Counted from the stretch's first letter, positions 23,134-31,371 are shown. The stretch: DNA of 55,798 nucleotides from an uncultured Lachnoclostridium sp. (GCA_905212635.1 CAJMFH010000017.1:1-55798), one strand, 5' to 3'. Notes: generated from the letters alone by a model not told the origin. Numbers and translations are program-made.

Positions 23134-25170
23134 ATGAAAAAAGAGCAAGGAAGTTTAGCAATTAATTCAGATAATATTTTTCCGATTATTAAAAAATGGC
23201 TGTATTCGGATCACGACATTTTCATCCGCGAACTTGTCAGCAATGGATGCGATGCCATCACAAAATTAAAAAAACTGGAGATGATCGGCGAGACGTCTCT
23301 TCCGGATGATTATAAGGAAAAGGTGGAAGTATTTGTCAATGCTGAAGACAAGACGATCCGCTTTGTGGACAATGGACTTGGTATGACGGAAGATGAAGTG
23401 AAAGAGTACATTAACCAGATCGCATTTTCCGGAGCGACGGATTTCCTTGAGAAATACAAAGATAAATCGAGTGAAGACCAGATCATTGGACATTTTGGAC
23501 TTGGTTTTTATTCTGCCTTTATGGTGGCTGACCGCGTGGAAATCAATACTTGTTCCTATCTGGAGGGCGAGCAGGCAATTCATTGGGAGTCAGAGTGCGG
23601 AACCGAATTTGAGATGAGCGACAGCGACAAAGACACGGTCGGAACGGAGATCATTCTTCATTTGAATGAGGACAGCTATGAGTTTTCCAATGAGTACCGC
23701 GTACGTGAAGTACTGGATAAATATTGTTCCTTTATGCCGGTTGAGATTTTCCTTACCAATGAAAATGCAGAACCGCAGTATGAGACGATTCCAAGTGAAG
23801 AAGTGACCGAAGAAGATACGGTTATCGAAGAAATCGTGGAAGAGCCAAAAGAGGAAAAAGAGGGCGAAGACGCGGAGAAGAAAGAACCGGTTAAGAAAAC
23901 GAAGATTTTGAAACGGCCGGTTTCCATCAGCGATACGAAGCCTCTTTGGACGAAGCATCCAAATGAATGTACGGAGGAAGAGTATAAAGAATTCTACCGC
24001 AAAGTGTTCCAGGATTACAAAGAGCCTTTGTTCTGGATTCATTTGAATATGGACTATCCATTTAACCTGAAAGGTATTTTGTACTTCCCGAAAGTAAATC
24101 TGGAATACGAAAATGCAGAGGGAATTATCAAACTGTACAATAATCAGGTGTTTATCGCTGACAATATTAAAGAAGTGATTCCGGAATTTTTGATGCTTCT
24201 GAAAGGTGTTATTGACTGTCCGGATCTGCCGTTGAACGTATCACGTAGTGCGTTGCAGAACGATGGATTTGTGGCTAAGATCGCAGATTATATCACGAAG
24301 AAAGTGGCAGACAAGCTGACCGGAATGTGCAAGACAGACCGTGAGAATTTCGAAAAATACTGGGATGATATCAGTCCGTTTATCAAATACGGCTGCCTGA
24401 AAGACGAAAAGTTCAAGGGTAAGATGAAAGATTATATCTTATTTAAAGATCTTGATGACAAATATATGACGATGAAAGAATATCTGGAGACGGTAGATAC
24501 TCCAGAAGCAGAAGTGGTTGAAAAGGGTGAAGAAGACAAAGATTCCGAACCACAGGAACCGCCAAAAACAGTCATTTATTATGTGACGGACAGAAAGCAG
24601 CAGAGTCAGTATATCAATCTGTTCCGCGAGGAAAATAAAAATGCCTTTGTATTGACGCACAGCATTGACCAGCCATTTATCTCTTCTCTGGAGATGGGCG
24701 ACGATAATGTCAAATTCCAGCGTATCGATGCGCAGGTAACGGAAGATTTTGTGGAAGAAATGAGCGAAGAAGAGATCAAGGAGAAGAAAGATGCTTTGAC
24801 GGAAATCTTCAAAAAGGCTCTTGGCAAGGAAAATTTGGATGTTCGTGTCGAGAAGATGAAAAATGAAAAGATTGCTTCGATGATTACGATGTCCGAAGAA
24901 ACCCGCCGTATGCAGGATATGATGAAAATGTACGCCATGAACGGCATGGGCGCAATGGGCGATTTTGGCGGTGAGACACTTGTCCTCAATGTGGCAAACC
25001 CACTGGTTCAATATGTAGAAAGCCACAAAGACGGCGACAAGACAGAACTTTTCTGTAAACAGCTGTATGATCTTGCCATGATCAGCCACAAACCGCTTGA
25101 GCCGGAAGAAATGACAGAATTCGTTATGCGAAGCAATGAGATCATGGAATTGCTGGCGAAGGAGAAGTGA
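23134..25170 (+). CDS. htpG: Hsp90 chaperone HtpG with acidic insertions
   Basis: A 678-residue ATP-dependent cytosolic chaperone. The GHKL ATPase domain (about 1-210) shows ELVSNGCDAITKL (Mg/ATP region), DNGLGMTEDEV and GHFGLGFYSAFMVADRV. The middle domain starts with TKPLWTK and includes LNVSRSALQND; the C-terminal domain ends near 675. Two strongly acidic low-complexity segments are inserted: one at about 213-255 between the N and middle domains (Glu/Lys-rich, like the eukaryotic charged linker that most bacterial HtpG proteins lack) and one at about 448-472. This makes it longer than E. coli HtpG (624). GGAGAG precedes the ATG. CIRCE and the promoter indicate HrcA-type heat-shock control. 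Confidence 0.96.
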   Translation: MKKEQGSLAINSDNIFPIIKKWLYSDHDIFIRELVSNGCDAITKLKKLEMIGETSLPDDYKEKVEVFVNAEDKTIRFVDNGLGMTEDEVKEYINQIAFSGATDFLEKYKDKSSEDQIIGHFGLGFYSAFMVADRVEINTCSYLEGEQAIHWESECGTEFEMSDSDKDTVGTEIILHLNEDSYEFSNEYRVREVLDKYCSFMPVEIFLTNENAEPQYETIPSEEVTEEDTVIEEIVEEPKEEKEGEDAEKKEPVKKTKILKRPVSISDTKPLWTKHPNECTEEEYKEFYRKVFQDYKEPLFWIHLNMDYPFNLKGILYFPKVNLEYENAEGIIKLYNNQVFIADNIKEVIPEFLMLLKGVIDCPDLPLNVSRSALQNDGFVAKIADYITKKVADKLTGMCKTDRENFEKYWDDISPFIKYGCLKDEKFKGKMKDYILFKDLDDKYMTMKEYLETVDTPEAEVVEKGEEDKDSEPQEPPKTVIYYVTDRKQQSQYINLFREENKNAFVLTHSIDQPFISSLEMGDDNVKFQRIDAQVTEDFVEEMSEEEIKEKKDALTEIFKKALGKENLDVRVEKMKNEKIASMITMSEETRRMQDMMKMYAMNGMGAMGDFGGETLVLNVANPLVQYVESHKDGDKTELFCKQLYDLAMISHKPLEPEEMTEFVMRSNEIMELLAKEK

Positions 25171-25225
25171 TGCAGACGGTTTTTCGTGCAGAAACGAATG
25201 TCTTGGAAGGAGAATGCGATATAGC

Positions 25226-25514
25226 TTATGGTCTGACAATCGACAGAAACGGAGCTATCTCACGATAAATCCTCATTTTTATCGAAGAATAGAACAGTCT
25301 TATTGCATAAAACTCGATATTTATAAATCACACTGCTTCGCAGTGCACGCAAACAAAAACCTTGGATTATCATGCAAGCATGTAATCCGGGGTTTTTGTC
25401 TGCTGAAACGATTTATAAATATCTCAGACAGTTATGCAATTGCGACTTATTCTTCTCTTAAAAATATCGATTTATAACGTTCGATAGCAGGTTTCGTCGC
25501 TTGTCAGACCATAA
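25226..25514. repeat. 289-bp imperfect inverted-repeat element after htpG
   Basis: The ends TTATGGTCTGACAA (25226-25239) and TTGTCAGACCATAA (25501-25514) are perfect complements, and the arms continue to pair imperfectly inwards; for example ATATTTATAAATC (25317-25329) matches GATTTATAAATAT (25410-25422). An inner hairpin is built from ACAAAAACC and GGTTTTTGT around GGATTA/TAATCC, and its apex is the palindrome CATGCAAGCATG (25371-25382). No protein coding is apparent. It fills most of the gap between htpG and the GntR gene. Confidence 0.8.
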
Positions 25515-25572
25515 CCCCATACTATCTATCCCAAATAAGCCTTACAAATTTTTTCTATTATGTTTTTACACC

Positions 25573-25734
25573 TTTGCTTTATAGAAAAAATAAGTCCCTG
25601 CTTTTACTATGAGGGATTTAGAACACCGTCGGTACATAGAGGGCGTAGTTTGCCCTCATGTACCGTTACGTGGGTTCTTCTAAGCGCAAGCGGTCCCGAA
25701 TGGAAAAGCAGGGACTTATTTTTCTAAAAGCAAA
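25573..25734. repeat. 162-bp MITE-like element with long terminal inverted repeats
   Basis: Terminal arms of about 31-33 bp (25573-25605 and 25704-25734) pair almost perfectly; the core is AAGTCCCTGCTTTT and its complement. Inside, TTAGAACACC pairs with GGGTTCTTCTAA, and CGGTACATAGAGGGC pairs with GCCCTCATGTACCG, giving nested stems over the entire length. No transposase is encoded, so it would be non-autonomous. It ends 14 bases before the GntR promoter. Confidence 0.8.
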
Positions 25735-25748
25735 TCTTAAAAAAGGTA

Positions 25749-25777
25749 TTGACATTTTACTGTACATAGTGTATATA
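25749..25777 (+). promoter_or_regulatory. Promoter of the GntR-ABC operon
   Basis: TTGACA (25749-25754), 17 bases, TATATA (25772-25777). AT-rich partial dyads overlap the -10 and +1 region. Autoregulation by the encoded GntR/YtrA repressor is common in this family and is inferred. Confidence 0.7.
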
Positions 25778-25809
25778 TAACATATAAACAGTTATAACAG
25801 GAGGCGCAT

Positions 25810-26187
25810 ATGAAGATTTTGCAAAACAGCGGAGTCCCCATATATAAGCAGATTGCGGAGCAGTTTGAGTCAGATATTCTGGCAGGAATTTACCCGCAGG
25901 GCGAATATCTGCCGTCGATACGCGGATTGGCAAAGGATCTGAAGATCAGCGTGATCACGACGATGAAGGCATATGAACTGTTGGAGCAGCAGGGGCTTGT
26001 GACGGCGGTTCAGGGAAAAGGGTATTATGTGAATGCCCAGGACAGTGAGATGCTTCGCGAGCAGCATTTGCGAAAAGTGGAGGAAGCTCTGCAAGAGGCG
26101 ATCCGGGCGGCGAAAAGAGCCGGAATGACAGAAAAGGAACTGACAGAAATGATGACTCTGCTTTTGAAGATGGAGGAGCAGGAGTAA
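25810..26187 (+). CDS. GntR family (YtrA-type) transcriptional regulator
   Basis: A 125-residue short GntR protein: a winged helix-turn-helix at about 8-76 (PIYKQIAEQFESDILAGIY, LPSIRGLAKDLKIS, KAYELLEQQGLV, GKGYYV), then a short helical tail of about 45 residues for dimerisation instead of a large effector domain. That layout defines the YtrA subfamily, which normally represses the ABC transporter operon it heads. AGGAGGCGCAT precedes the ATG. It is followed 17 bases later by the ABC ATPase and two permease genes, exactly this arrangement. The inducer is unknown; related systems answer cell-wall-active compounds. Confidence 0.93.
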   Translation: MKILQNSGVPIYKQIAEQFESDILAGIYPQGEYLPSIRGLAKDLKISVITTMKAYELLEQQGLVTAVQGKGYYVNAQDSEMLREQHLRKVEEALQEAIRAAKRAGMTEKELTEMMTLLLKMEEQE

Positions 26188-26203
26188 AAGAATGGAGGAT
26201 ATT

Positions 26204-27121
26204 ATGGAATTTAGTTGTGCATTGGAAGGAAAAGAAATCGGGAAGAAATATAAGAAATTTGTATTGGACGTCCCTGAACTGCGGGTGCCAAAGGGATATG
26301 CGACGGCATTGGTTGGCGAAAACGGGGCGGGAAAGACCACGTTACTGGATATTCTGGTCGGATTACAGTTAAAGCACGAGGGAAAAGTTACATATTTTGG
26401 AAAATACAATGAAAAAGACCGGGAAAACGGGCCGGAAGTTAAGGAAAAGATAGGATATACCGGGACGCAGGGTTATTATCTCCCACACTGGAAACTGAAT
26501 CAGATCGGACAGATCAGCAAAGTGTTATTTGAGACGTTTGACGAAAAAAGCTATATGCGGTATCGGAAAGAACTGGCAATCGGTTCGGAAGATGGAATAG
26601 AGAATAAAAAAGTGTCGCAGCTTTCCGATGGAAACCGTACGAAGTTGATGCTTGCCGGGGTGCTTGCCAGAGATACGGAGATGCTTATTTTAGATGAACC
26701 GGCATCCCCACTGGATCCGGTTATGCGCGAAAAACTGTGTTCCCTGCTTTGCGATTATCTCAATGAAAAAGAGGGCGAGAGAACCGTTCTTTTTTCCACA
26801 CATAATATCGCAGATATGGAACGTATTACGGACTATGTTATCATTATGGCAAAGGGAAAGATTCTTGCGCAGGGCTTTGTGGAAGAATTGAAAGAAAAAT
26901 ACCGCGTGATCCGCGGCGAGAAAAAAGATGCCGGACAGATAAAAGCCAGTCTTTTGACGATGACGGAAAATTCTTATGGTTTTGAGGGTCTTTGTGAGAA
27001 GGACAAAATAGATCAGATAAGAACATTTGACGTGGCAGAGGAGATTCCGGATCTTTCCAAATTATGCGTAGAACTGATGAAGTCTGTATCCGAAGTGGCA
27101 AAGGAGGATGTATATGAGTAA
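26204..27121 (+). CDS. ABC transporter ATP-binding protein (YtrB-like)
   Basis: A 305-residue ATPase. Walker A is GENGAGKTTLLD, the signature reads SQLSDGNRTKLMLAG (SDGNR in place of SGGQ, as is usual in YtrB-type proteins), Walker B is MLILDEPASPLDP, and the H-loop is STHNIAD. The C-terminal 80 residues are a family-specific extension. The ATG at 26192 is inside the Shine-Dalgarno ATGGAGG; ATG 26204 is the true start by spacing. It lies second in the GntR operon and its end overlaps the first permease start, so it powers the two following membrane proteins. Confidence 0.93.
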   Translation: MEFSCALEGKEIGKKYKKFVLDVPELRVPKGYATALVGENGAGKTTLLDILVGLQLKHEGKVTYFGKYNEKDRENGPEVKEKIGYTGTQGYYLPHWKLNQIGQISKVLFETFDEKSYMRYRKELAIGSEDGIENKKVSQLSDGNRTKLMLAGVLARDTEMLILDEPASPLDPVMREKLCSLLCDYLNEKEGERTVLFSTHNIADMERITDYVIIMAKGKILAQGFVEELKEKYRVIRGEKKDAGQIKASLLTMTENSYGFEGLCEKDKIDQIRTFDVAEEIPDLSKLCVELMKSVSEVAKEDVYE

Positions 27122-27734
27122 TATCATACGCAGTTTCCGGGGATATACGTCGTTTGTATACCGGCTGATATTTATTGGGATATTTCCGGTGGTGCTTCTT
27201 ATATTAACCTGTTTTTTTACCAAACCGGCTTACCTGTCATGGTTCTGGGTTATTGTTTTCTTCTATATTACGTATGAGAGCATAGGCGATTATATGGCGT
27301 TTGCGGGGATTTGCAACAAAGAAAATAACAAGTATATTTTTTTAAAAACGTCTTATCTGGGGGAAACGATGTTTCGTCAGGTTGTTCTGGCGGATCTGAT
27401 ACGGCGGTTTGTAGTTGCGGCGGTTTTGGAAATCATAGCGTGGTACCGGGATCCGAGCGGAGTGGTATGTATTTCGATGGGAATGATTTATGTAGTGACA
27501 TTGGTGATTGTCAATGTGACAAGATATTGTGAAGAACTCCTGATCTATCTGATCGTTTGGGTGATTGCTTTATGGGGGCTTGCATGGCTGGCTGTCATGC
27601 TGGCAGAAAAAATGGCAGCATGGGAACTGACGGCGCTGGCGAAAATCGTCGCTGCGGCAGTCATCATAGCGATCAATGTGATAACAATGCAGCACATGGT
27701 GCTGCGGGAAAGAGGTGCTTTGAATGAAGAATGA
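27114..27734 (+). CDS. ABC transporter permease-like membrane protein (first of two)
   Basis: A 206-residue protein with about six hydrophobic helices (roughly 18-36, 42-60, 95-110, 118-137, 143-165, 172-192). No family motif is recognised beyond being a membrane subunit next to an ABC ATPase. AAGGAGG (27101-27107) touches the ATG at 27108, so ATG 27114 is used; it overlaps the ATPase stop by eight bases. The helix YESIGDYMAFAGICNKENNK looks like the cytosolic coupling region. The substrate is unknown. Confidence 0.8.
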   Translation: MSNIIRSFRGYTSFVYRLIFIGIFPVVLLILTCFFTKPAYLSWFWVIVFFYITYESIGDYMAFAGICNKENNKYIFLKTSYLGETMFRQVVLADLIRRFVVAAVLEIIAWYRDPSGVVCISMGMIYVVTLVIVNVTRYCEELLIYLIVWVIALWGLAWLAVMLAEKMAAWELTALAKIVAAAVIIAINVITMQHMVLRERGALNEE

Positions 27735-28401
27735 ATGGAAGGCGATTAAAACGTTATTGCAGCAGAGCTGCTGTAAGAAAAAATGGGTTTTGAGTGTGAT
27801 GTTTATCTGTCTTGGAATTGCATGGAAAATTTTGTCACTGAGCGGCAGACCGGAAGTGGCAGAAGATTTGAGCCCGCTGTTTTTTGCAGTTGCCGGGATC
27901 ATGCCGATGGAAATACTGCTTGTAAATGATATCAGCGGTTTTGTAAAGGGTTCGGTACTGCGGAAAAAAATTCAGACGACAATGGCGACAAAAAGTATGT
28001 TTGCCGGGACGATGATAGCGTATCTTTTGTATTTGATGTTTTTGATGATCCTTGGCAGTGTACGGGAAGGTCAGCCGATAGTGTATTTGCGTGTAGCACT
28101 GGTATATGGTGTGATCGTATGCTTTTTCGGAATAGGTAATGTGTTTTTATACAAATTCTTCTGGGCGGCTATGGCGGGAATTTATGTGATCTGCTTTTGT
28201 GCCGGAGTTGCCATGGGCATTTTTGAGGATCAGATCAGCTTTGTAAAATACTGGAAAATGCTTTCTCCTGTTGGCTGTGCCATCGCTGCCGTGTTCCTGA
28301 TTTTTGCTGGCTGTGTGATAAATCTGGAGATGACACACATTTTTTATAAGCGTAATTTTTCCAAAAGTGCGTTTGGAGCTTCCATGAGAAAAATGGTTTA
28401 A
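27724..28401 (+). CDS. ABC transporter permease-like membrane protein (second of two)
   Basis: A 225-residue protein with about six hydrophobic segments (roughly 20-38, 50-66, 92-112, 122-140, 148-170, 180-200) and a basic N-terminus (CCKKKW). It overlaps the preceding gene by 11 bases, and AGAGGTG upstream of the ATG is a fair ribosome site. With the other permease it probably makes a heterodimeric export channel driven by the YtrB-like ATPase. A tRNA gene with its own promoter follows. No substrate can be named. Confidence 0.8.
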   Translation: MKNEWKAIKTLLQQSCCKKKWVLSVMFICLGIAWKILSLSGRPEVAEDLSPLFFAVAGIMPMEILLVNDISGFVKGSVLRKKIQTTMATKSMFAGTMIAYLLYLMFLMILGSVREGQPIVYLRVALVYGVIVCFFGIGNVFLYKFFWAAMAGIYVICFCAGVAMGIFEDQISFVKYWKMLSPVGCAIAAVFLIFAGCVINLEMTHIFYKRNFSKSAFGASMRKMV

Positions 28402-28408
28402 AAAAGAA

Positions 28409-28437
28409 TTGACAAAAGTGCTTCTTCCATGTATACT
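28409..28437 (+). promoter_or_regulatory. tRNA-Thr promoter
   Basis: TTGACA (28409-28414), 17 bases, TATACT (28432-28437), 20 bases before the tRNA 5' end. Confidence 0.8.
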
Positions 28438-28457
28438 AGTATTCGTTGGTGGTTTTT

Positions 28458-28530
28458 GCTTCGATAGCTCAGTTGGTAGAGCACTTCACTCGTAATGAAG
28501 GGGTCGAGGGTTCAAGTCCCTTTCGAAGCT
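28458..28530 (+). tRNA. tRNA-Thr (anticodon CGT)
   Basis: A 73-base cloverleaf. Acceptor arms GCTTCGA and TCGAAGC pair fully with discriminator T. The D arm has AGCTCAGTTGGTAGAGC. The anticodon stem CTTCA/TGAAG holds loop CTCGTAA with anticodon CGT (28491-28493), reading ACG. The T arm GAGGG-TTCAAGT-CCCTT is normal. CCA is not encoded. It has its own promoter and a terminator hairpin. Confidence 0.96.
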
Positions 28531-28543
28531 TACCAAAAAGAAG

Positions 28544-28572
28544 ATGTGAGGCACGGTGTCTCACATTTTTTT
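28544..28572 (+). terminator. Terminator after tRNA-Thr
   Basis: ATGTGAG (28544-28550) pairs with CTCACAT (28560-28566); additional CAC/GTG pairs lie inside, and seven Ts follow. Confidence 0.75.
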
Positions 28573-28716
28573 ATTTATTTTTACGTTTTCTTTATAAAAG
28601 TTTATTAGCGATGTAATTTCATTCCTAACGTAAATCCGCTATAATACTATTTGTTGAATGTTTGTGGGAGTGTCCGTAAACAGGAAAAAGTATTTGGATT
28701 GGAGAAACAGAGTATT

Positions 28717-29022
28717 ATGGATGAAAAGGAAACGGAAATCAAAGAGCGGGTGCATCAGTGGATGCAGACAACCGCACTTTGGCAGAAAATTCTTTGCTTT
28801 TTGCAGATTATTTTATCCGCGGTCATTATAATATTTGCCTTTATGGGCTTAAATGATATCATACCGATCGTTACAACCAATACGGTGGATCTCGTTCTGC
28901 TTGCAGTATTGTTTGTAATCAGCGGCATCCGGCTTTTCCCAGAAAAAAAGCTGTATACCTACATTTACTTTGGTGTCGCCGTGCTGATGCTTGTCATTCT
29001 GGCAGTTGGTCTTATGTTATGA
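28717..29022 (+). CDS. Small hypothetical membrane protein
   Basis: A 101-residue protein with an acidic/basic N-terminal helix (MDEKETEIKERVHQWM) and three hydrophobic helices (about 25-48, 53-68, 76-98). No family is recognised. ATG 28717 has GGAG about 12 bases upstream. An upstream TTG at 28651 would add 22 residues without family character and is not used. A possible -10 (TATAAT, 28640-28645) lacks a good -35. The region downstream to 29097 carries a loose hairpin (GATTCC/GGAATC) but no gene. Confidence 0.65.
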   Translation: MDEKETEIKERVHQWMQTTALWQKILCFLQIILSAVIIIFAFMGLNDIIPIVTTNTVDLVLLAVLFVISGIRLFPEKKLYTYIYFGVAVLMLVILAVGLML

Positions 29023-29097
29023 CATAAAATGATTCCGGACTGCATATGGTGGCAATGTTCAGGAATCGTTCATTGTAGTAAATTGTACTGAGAAAAC

Positions 29098-29126
29098 TTG
29101 ACAATTTGCATAAGATAGGATAAAAT
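29098..29126 (+). promoter_or_regulatory. Promoter of the fatty-acid synthesis operon
   Basis: TTGACA (29098-29103), 17 bases, TAAAAT (29121-29126), about 88 bases before acpP. No FapR- or FabT-type operator could be recognised with confidence in the leader. Confidence 0.75.
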
Positions 29127-29213
29127 ACTGATATCTCATGTAATTGAGTAAAAAAATGAAATTAATATTACCCCGTAGAAAATAAAGCGGGCGAGAAAAA
29201 AGGAGAAATAGTC

Positions 29214-29444
29214 ATGTTAGAAAAAATGCAGGAACTTATCGCAGATCAGTTGAGCGTTGATGCAGACAGCATCACAGAAGCATCTTCTTTCAAAGATGAT
29301 TTGGGAGCAGATTCATTGGATCTTTACGAATTGATCATGGCTCTTGAAGAAGAGTATGATGTTGAGATTCCTACAGATGATTTGGAAAGCATTAATACTG
29401 TAGGCGATGTAATTAATTTCTTGAAAGACAAAGGCGTGGAATAA
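29214..29444 (+). CDS. acpP: Acyl carrier protein
   Basis: A 76-residue, strongly acidic ACP. The phosphopantetheine attachment serine is in LGADSLDLYELIM (DSL motif, Ser 41 in this protein). The length and four-helix pattern are normal. AAAAGGAGAAATAGTC precedes the ATG. It heads the fab genes here and is separated from fabD by a 175-base gap with a strong RNA hairpin, which could allow a separate, higher level of ACP. Confidence 0.97.
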   Translation: MLEKMQELIADQLSVDADSITEASSFKDDLGADSLDLYELIMALEEEYDVEIPTDDLESINTVGDVINFLKDKGVE

Positions 29445-29475
29445 TTACATCCGAAATACTGTGACTAACAAATGT

Positions 29476-29528
29476 GAATGGTGTGGTTGCCAGTTTTGTC
29501 AGAGGACAGAATTGTCAGCCACCATTTC
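29476..29528 (+). other. Long hairpin in the acpP-fabD intercistronic region
   Basis: The arms 29476-29500 and 29505-29528 pair over about 24 positions, including G-U wobbles, around an AGAG loop. No T-run follows, so it is not a simple terminator. A second hairpin (ACACCA 29548-29553 with TGGTGT 29569-29574) comes next. They may serve as an mRNA processing or stability site that sets the acpP to fabD ratio. Confidence 0.55.
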
Positions 29529-29619
29529 AAAATATGGGCTTATTTTGACACCATCAGCAAAAGGCTCCTGGTGTTAAAGTTGTATTATTTTGTCATCGTT
29601 ACATGGAATGGAGGAAAAG

Positions 29620-30552
29620 ATGAGTAAGATTGCATTTGTATTTCCGGGACAAGGTTCCCAGAAAGTTGGTATGGGAAAAGAGTTTTATGAGACTTCTCCG
29701 ATTGCAAAAGAGATTTTTGATAAGGCAAGCGAAGCTGTCGAACTGGACTTGAAGGCATTGTGCTTTGAGGAAAATGACGACATTAATATTACAGAATATA
29801 CACAGGTTGCGCTGCTTACGACAAGCGTAGCTATTATGGAAGTGTTGAAAGACCGAGGGATTAAGCCGGACGTAGCAGCCGGACTGAGCCTCGGTGAATA
29901 TTGTGCTCTGGTAGCTGCAAATTCGATGAATTACATCGATGCAGCAAAAGCAGTGCGCAAGCGTGGTATTTATATGCAGGAAGAAGTTCCAGCCGGCGTA
30001 GGCGGTATGGCTGCGATCATGGGACTGGAAAGTGCAGAAATTGAAAAAGCAATTGCGGATATTCCACAGGTTCAAGTTGCCAATTACAATTGTCCGGGAC
30101 AGATCGTTATTTCAGGAAAGAAAGAATCTGTAGAGCAGGGAGCAGAGAAATGTAAAGAGGCAGGCGCAAGACGTGCCGTTATGCTCAATGTAAGCGGCCC
30201 ATTCCATTCTGACCTGTTAAAAGGAGCAGGAGAGAAACTGGAAAAAGTTTTGGATACGATCGAAATTGAGGCACCACAGATTCCTTATGTGGCAAATGTA
30301 AATGCTTCCTACATAACAAACAAAGAAGAGATCAAGCCGCTGCTTGTGAAACAGGTATCCTCTTCCGTGCGCTGGCAGCAGTCGGTAGAGACGATGGTGG
30401 CAGACGGCGTGGATACGTTTATTGAATTGGGACCTGGCAGAACACTTGCCGGTTTTAATAAAAAGATAGGAAAAGCCATTGGAAAAGAATTGACGACTTA
30501 CAGCGTCGGTACAATGGAAGAATTAGAAGCAGTTGTAGCAGCACTTAGTTAA
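29620..30552 (+). CDS. fabD: Malonyl-CoA:ACP transacylase
   Basis: A 310-residue cytosolic enzyme that loads malonate onto ACP. Seen: FVFPGQGSQKVGMG at the N-terminus, the nucleophile elbow GLSLGEYCALVAA with the catalytic Ser, the Arg region (AVRKRGIYMQ) and the catalytic His in VSGPFHSDLL; the end ELGPGRTLAGF is typical. TGGAGG lies six bases before ATG 29620; a longer in-frame form from 29590 would precede this ribosome site and is rejected. fabG follows after 13 bases. Confidence 0.97.
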   Translation: MSKIAFVFPGQGSQKVGMGKEFYETSPIAKEIFDKASEAVELDLKALCFEENDDINITEYTQVALLTTSVAIMEVLKDRGIKPDVAAGLSLGEYCALVAANSMNYIDAAKAVRKRGIYMQEEVPAGVGGMAAIMGLESAEIEKAIADIPQVQVANYNCPGQIVISGKKESVEQGAEKCKEAGARRAVMLNVSGPFHSDLLKGAGEKLEKVLDTIEIEAPQIPYVANVNASYITNKEEIKPLLVKQVSSSVRWQQSVETMVADGVDTFIELGPGRTLAGFNKKIGKAIGKELTTYSVGTMEELEAVVAALS

Positions 30553-30565
30553 GAAAGGAAACTTT

Positions 30566-31309
30566 ATGTTATTAGAAAATAAGATTGCCGTAGTGACCGG
30601 AGCCGGACGTGGTATCGGACGTGGTATCGCCCTTGCGCTGGCAAGAGAAGGCGCGATGGTTGTTGTCAATTACAATGGTTCGAAAGACCGTGCAGAAGAA
30701 GTGGTTCGCACGATTGAAGAAGCAGGTGGGAAAGCCACAGCGATTCAGTGTAATATCAGCGATTTTGAGGCAGCAAAGGAATTTTTTGCCAATGTGGTAA
30801 AGGAATATGGTAAGATTGACATTCTTGTCAACAATGCCGGAATTACAAAGGACAATTTGATCATGAAAATGTCAGAAGAGGAGTTCCAGAGTGTTATTCA
30901 GACAAATCTTGCCGGAACATTCCATGGAGTGAAATTTGTTACCCGTCCAATGATGAAACAGAGACAGGGACGTATTATCAACATTGCTTCCGCTTCGGGA
31001 GTGATCGGAAATATGGGACAGGCAAATTATTCTGCTTCCAAAGCCGGTGTGATCGGTCTTACCAAGGCGGCAGCAAAAGAACTGGCATCCCGTAATATTA
31101 CGGTAAATGCGGTGGCACCGGGATTTGTAGCGACAGAGATGACAGATGTTCTCTCGGATTCCGTGAAAGAGGCAGCCGTAGCGACGATTCCATTGGGACG
31201 TTTTGGAGAAGTAGAGGACATTGCGGAAACTGTTGTCTTTTTGGCATCGGATAAAGCCAAATACATCACAGGCCAGGTAATTTGTGTCGATGGTGGGATT
31301 GCAATGTGA
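30566..31309 (+). CDS. fabG: 3-oxoacyl-ACP reductase
   Basis: A 247-residue short-chain dehydrogenase, NADPH-dependent. The cofactor motif is GAGRGIGRGIA, with LVNNAGIT, the catalytic Ser in IASASG, and YSASK with Tyr and Lys; the tail GQVICVDGGIAM is typical of FabG. AAAGGAAACTTT precedes the ATG. The stop codon lies within the left arm of a small inverted repeat (31305-31371) that separates it from fabF. Confidence 0.96.
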   Translation: MLLENKIAVVTGAGRGIGRGIALALAREGAMVVVNYNGSKDRAEEVVRTIEEAGGKATAIQCNISDFEAAKEFFANVVKEYGKIDILVNNAGITKDNLIMKMSEEEFQSVIQTNLAGTFHGVKFVTRPMMKQRQGRIINIASASGVIGNMGQANYSASKAGVIGLTKAAAKELASRNITVNAVAPGFVATEMTDVLSDSVKEAAVATIPLGRFGEVEDIAETVVFLASDKAKYITGQVICVDGGIAM

Positions 31310-31371
31310 TATCAGGGTCAAAAGGTCAAAAGTTGATCGTGCTTGTTGCGGAGCAATTCGTAGATATCACA
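31305..31371. repeat. Repeat remnant between fabG and fabF
   Basis: TGTGATATC (31305-31313) and GATATCACA (31363-31371) are perfect 9-bp inverted arms. Inside are GGGTCAAAAGG, also seen at 15935, and GTTGCGGAGCAATTCG, close to the sequence at 35531-35547. The left arm overlaps the fabG stop. Confidence 0.6.

Noticed and set aside
25136..25477. Open frame of about 110 codons over the end of htpG and the adjacent repeat
   Set aside because: It runs through the self-complementary element, lacks a ribosome site and has no protein-like composition.
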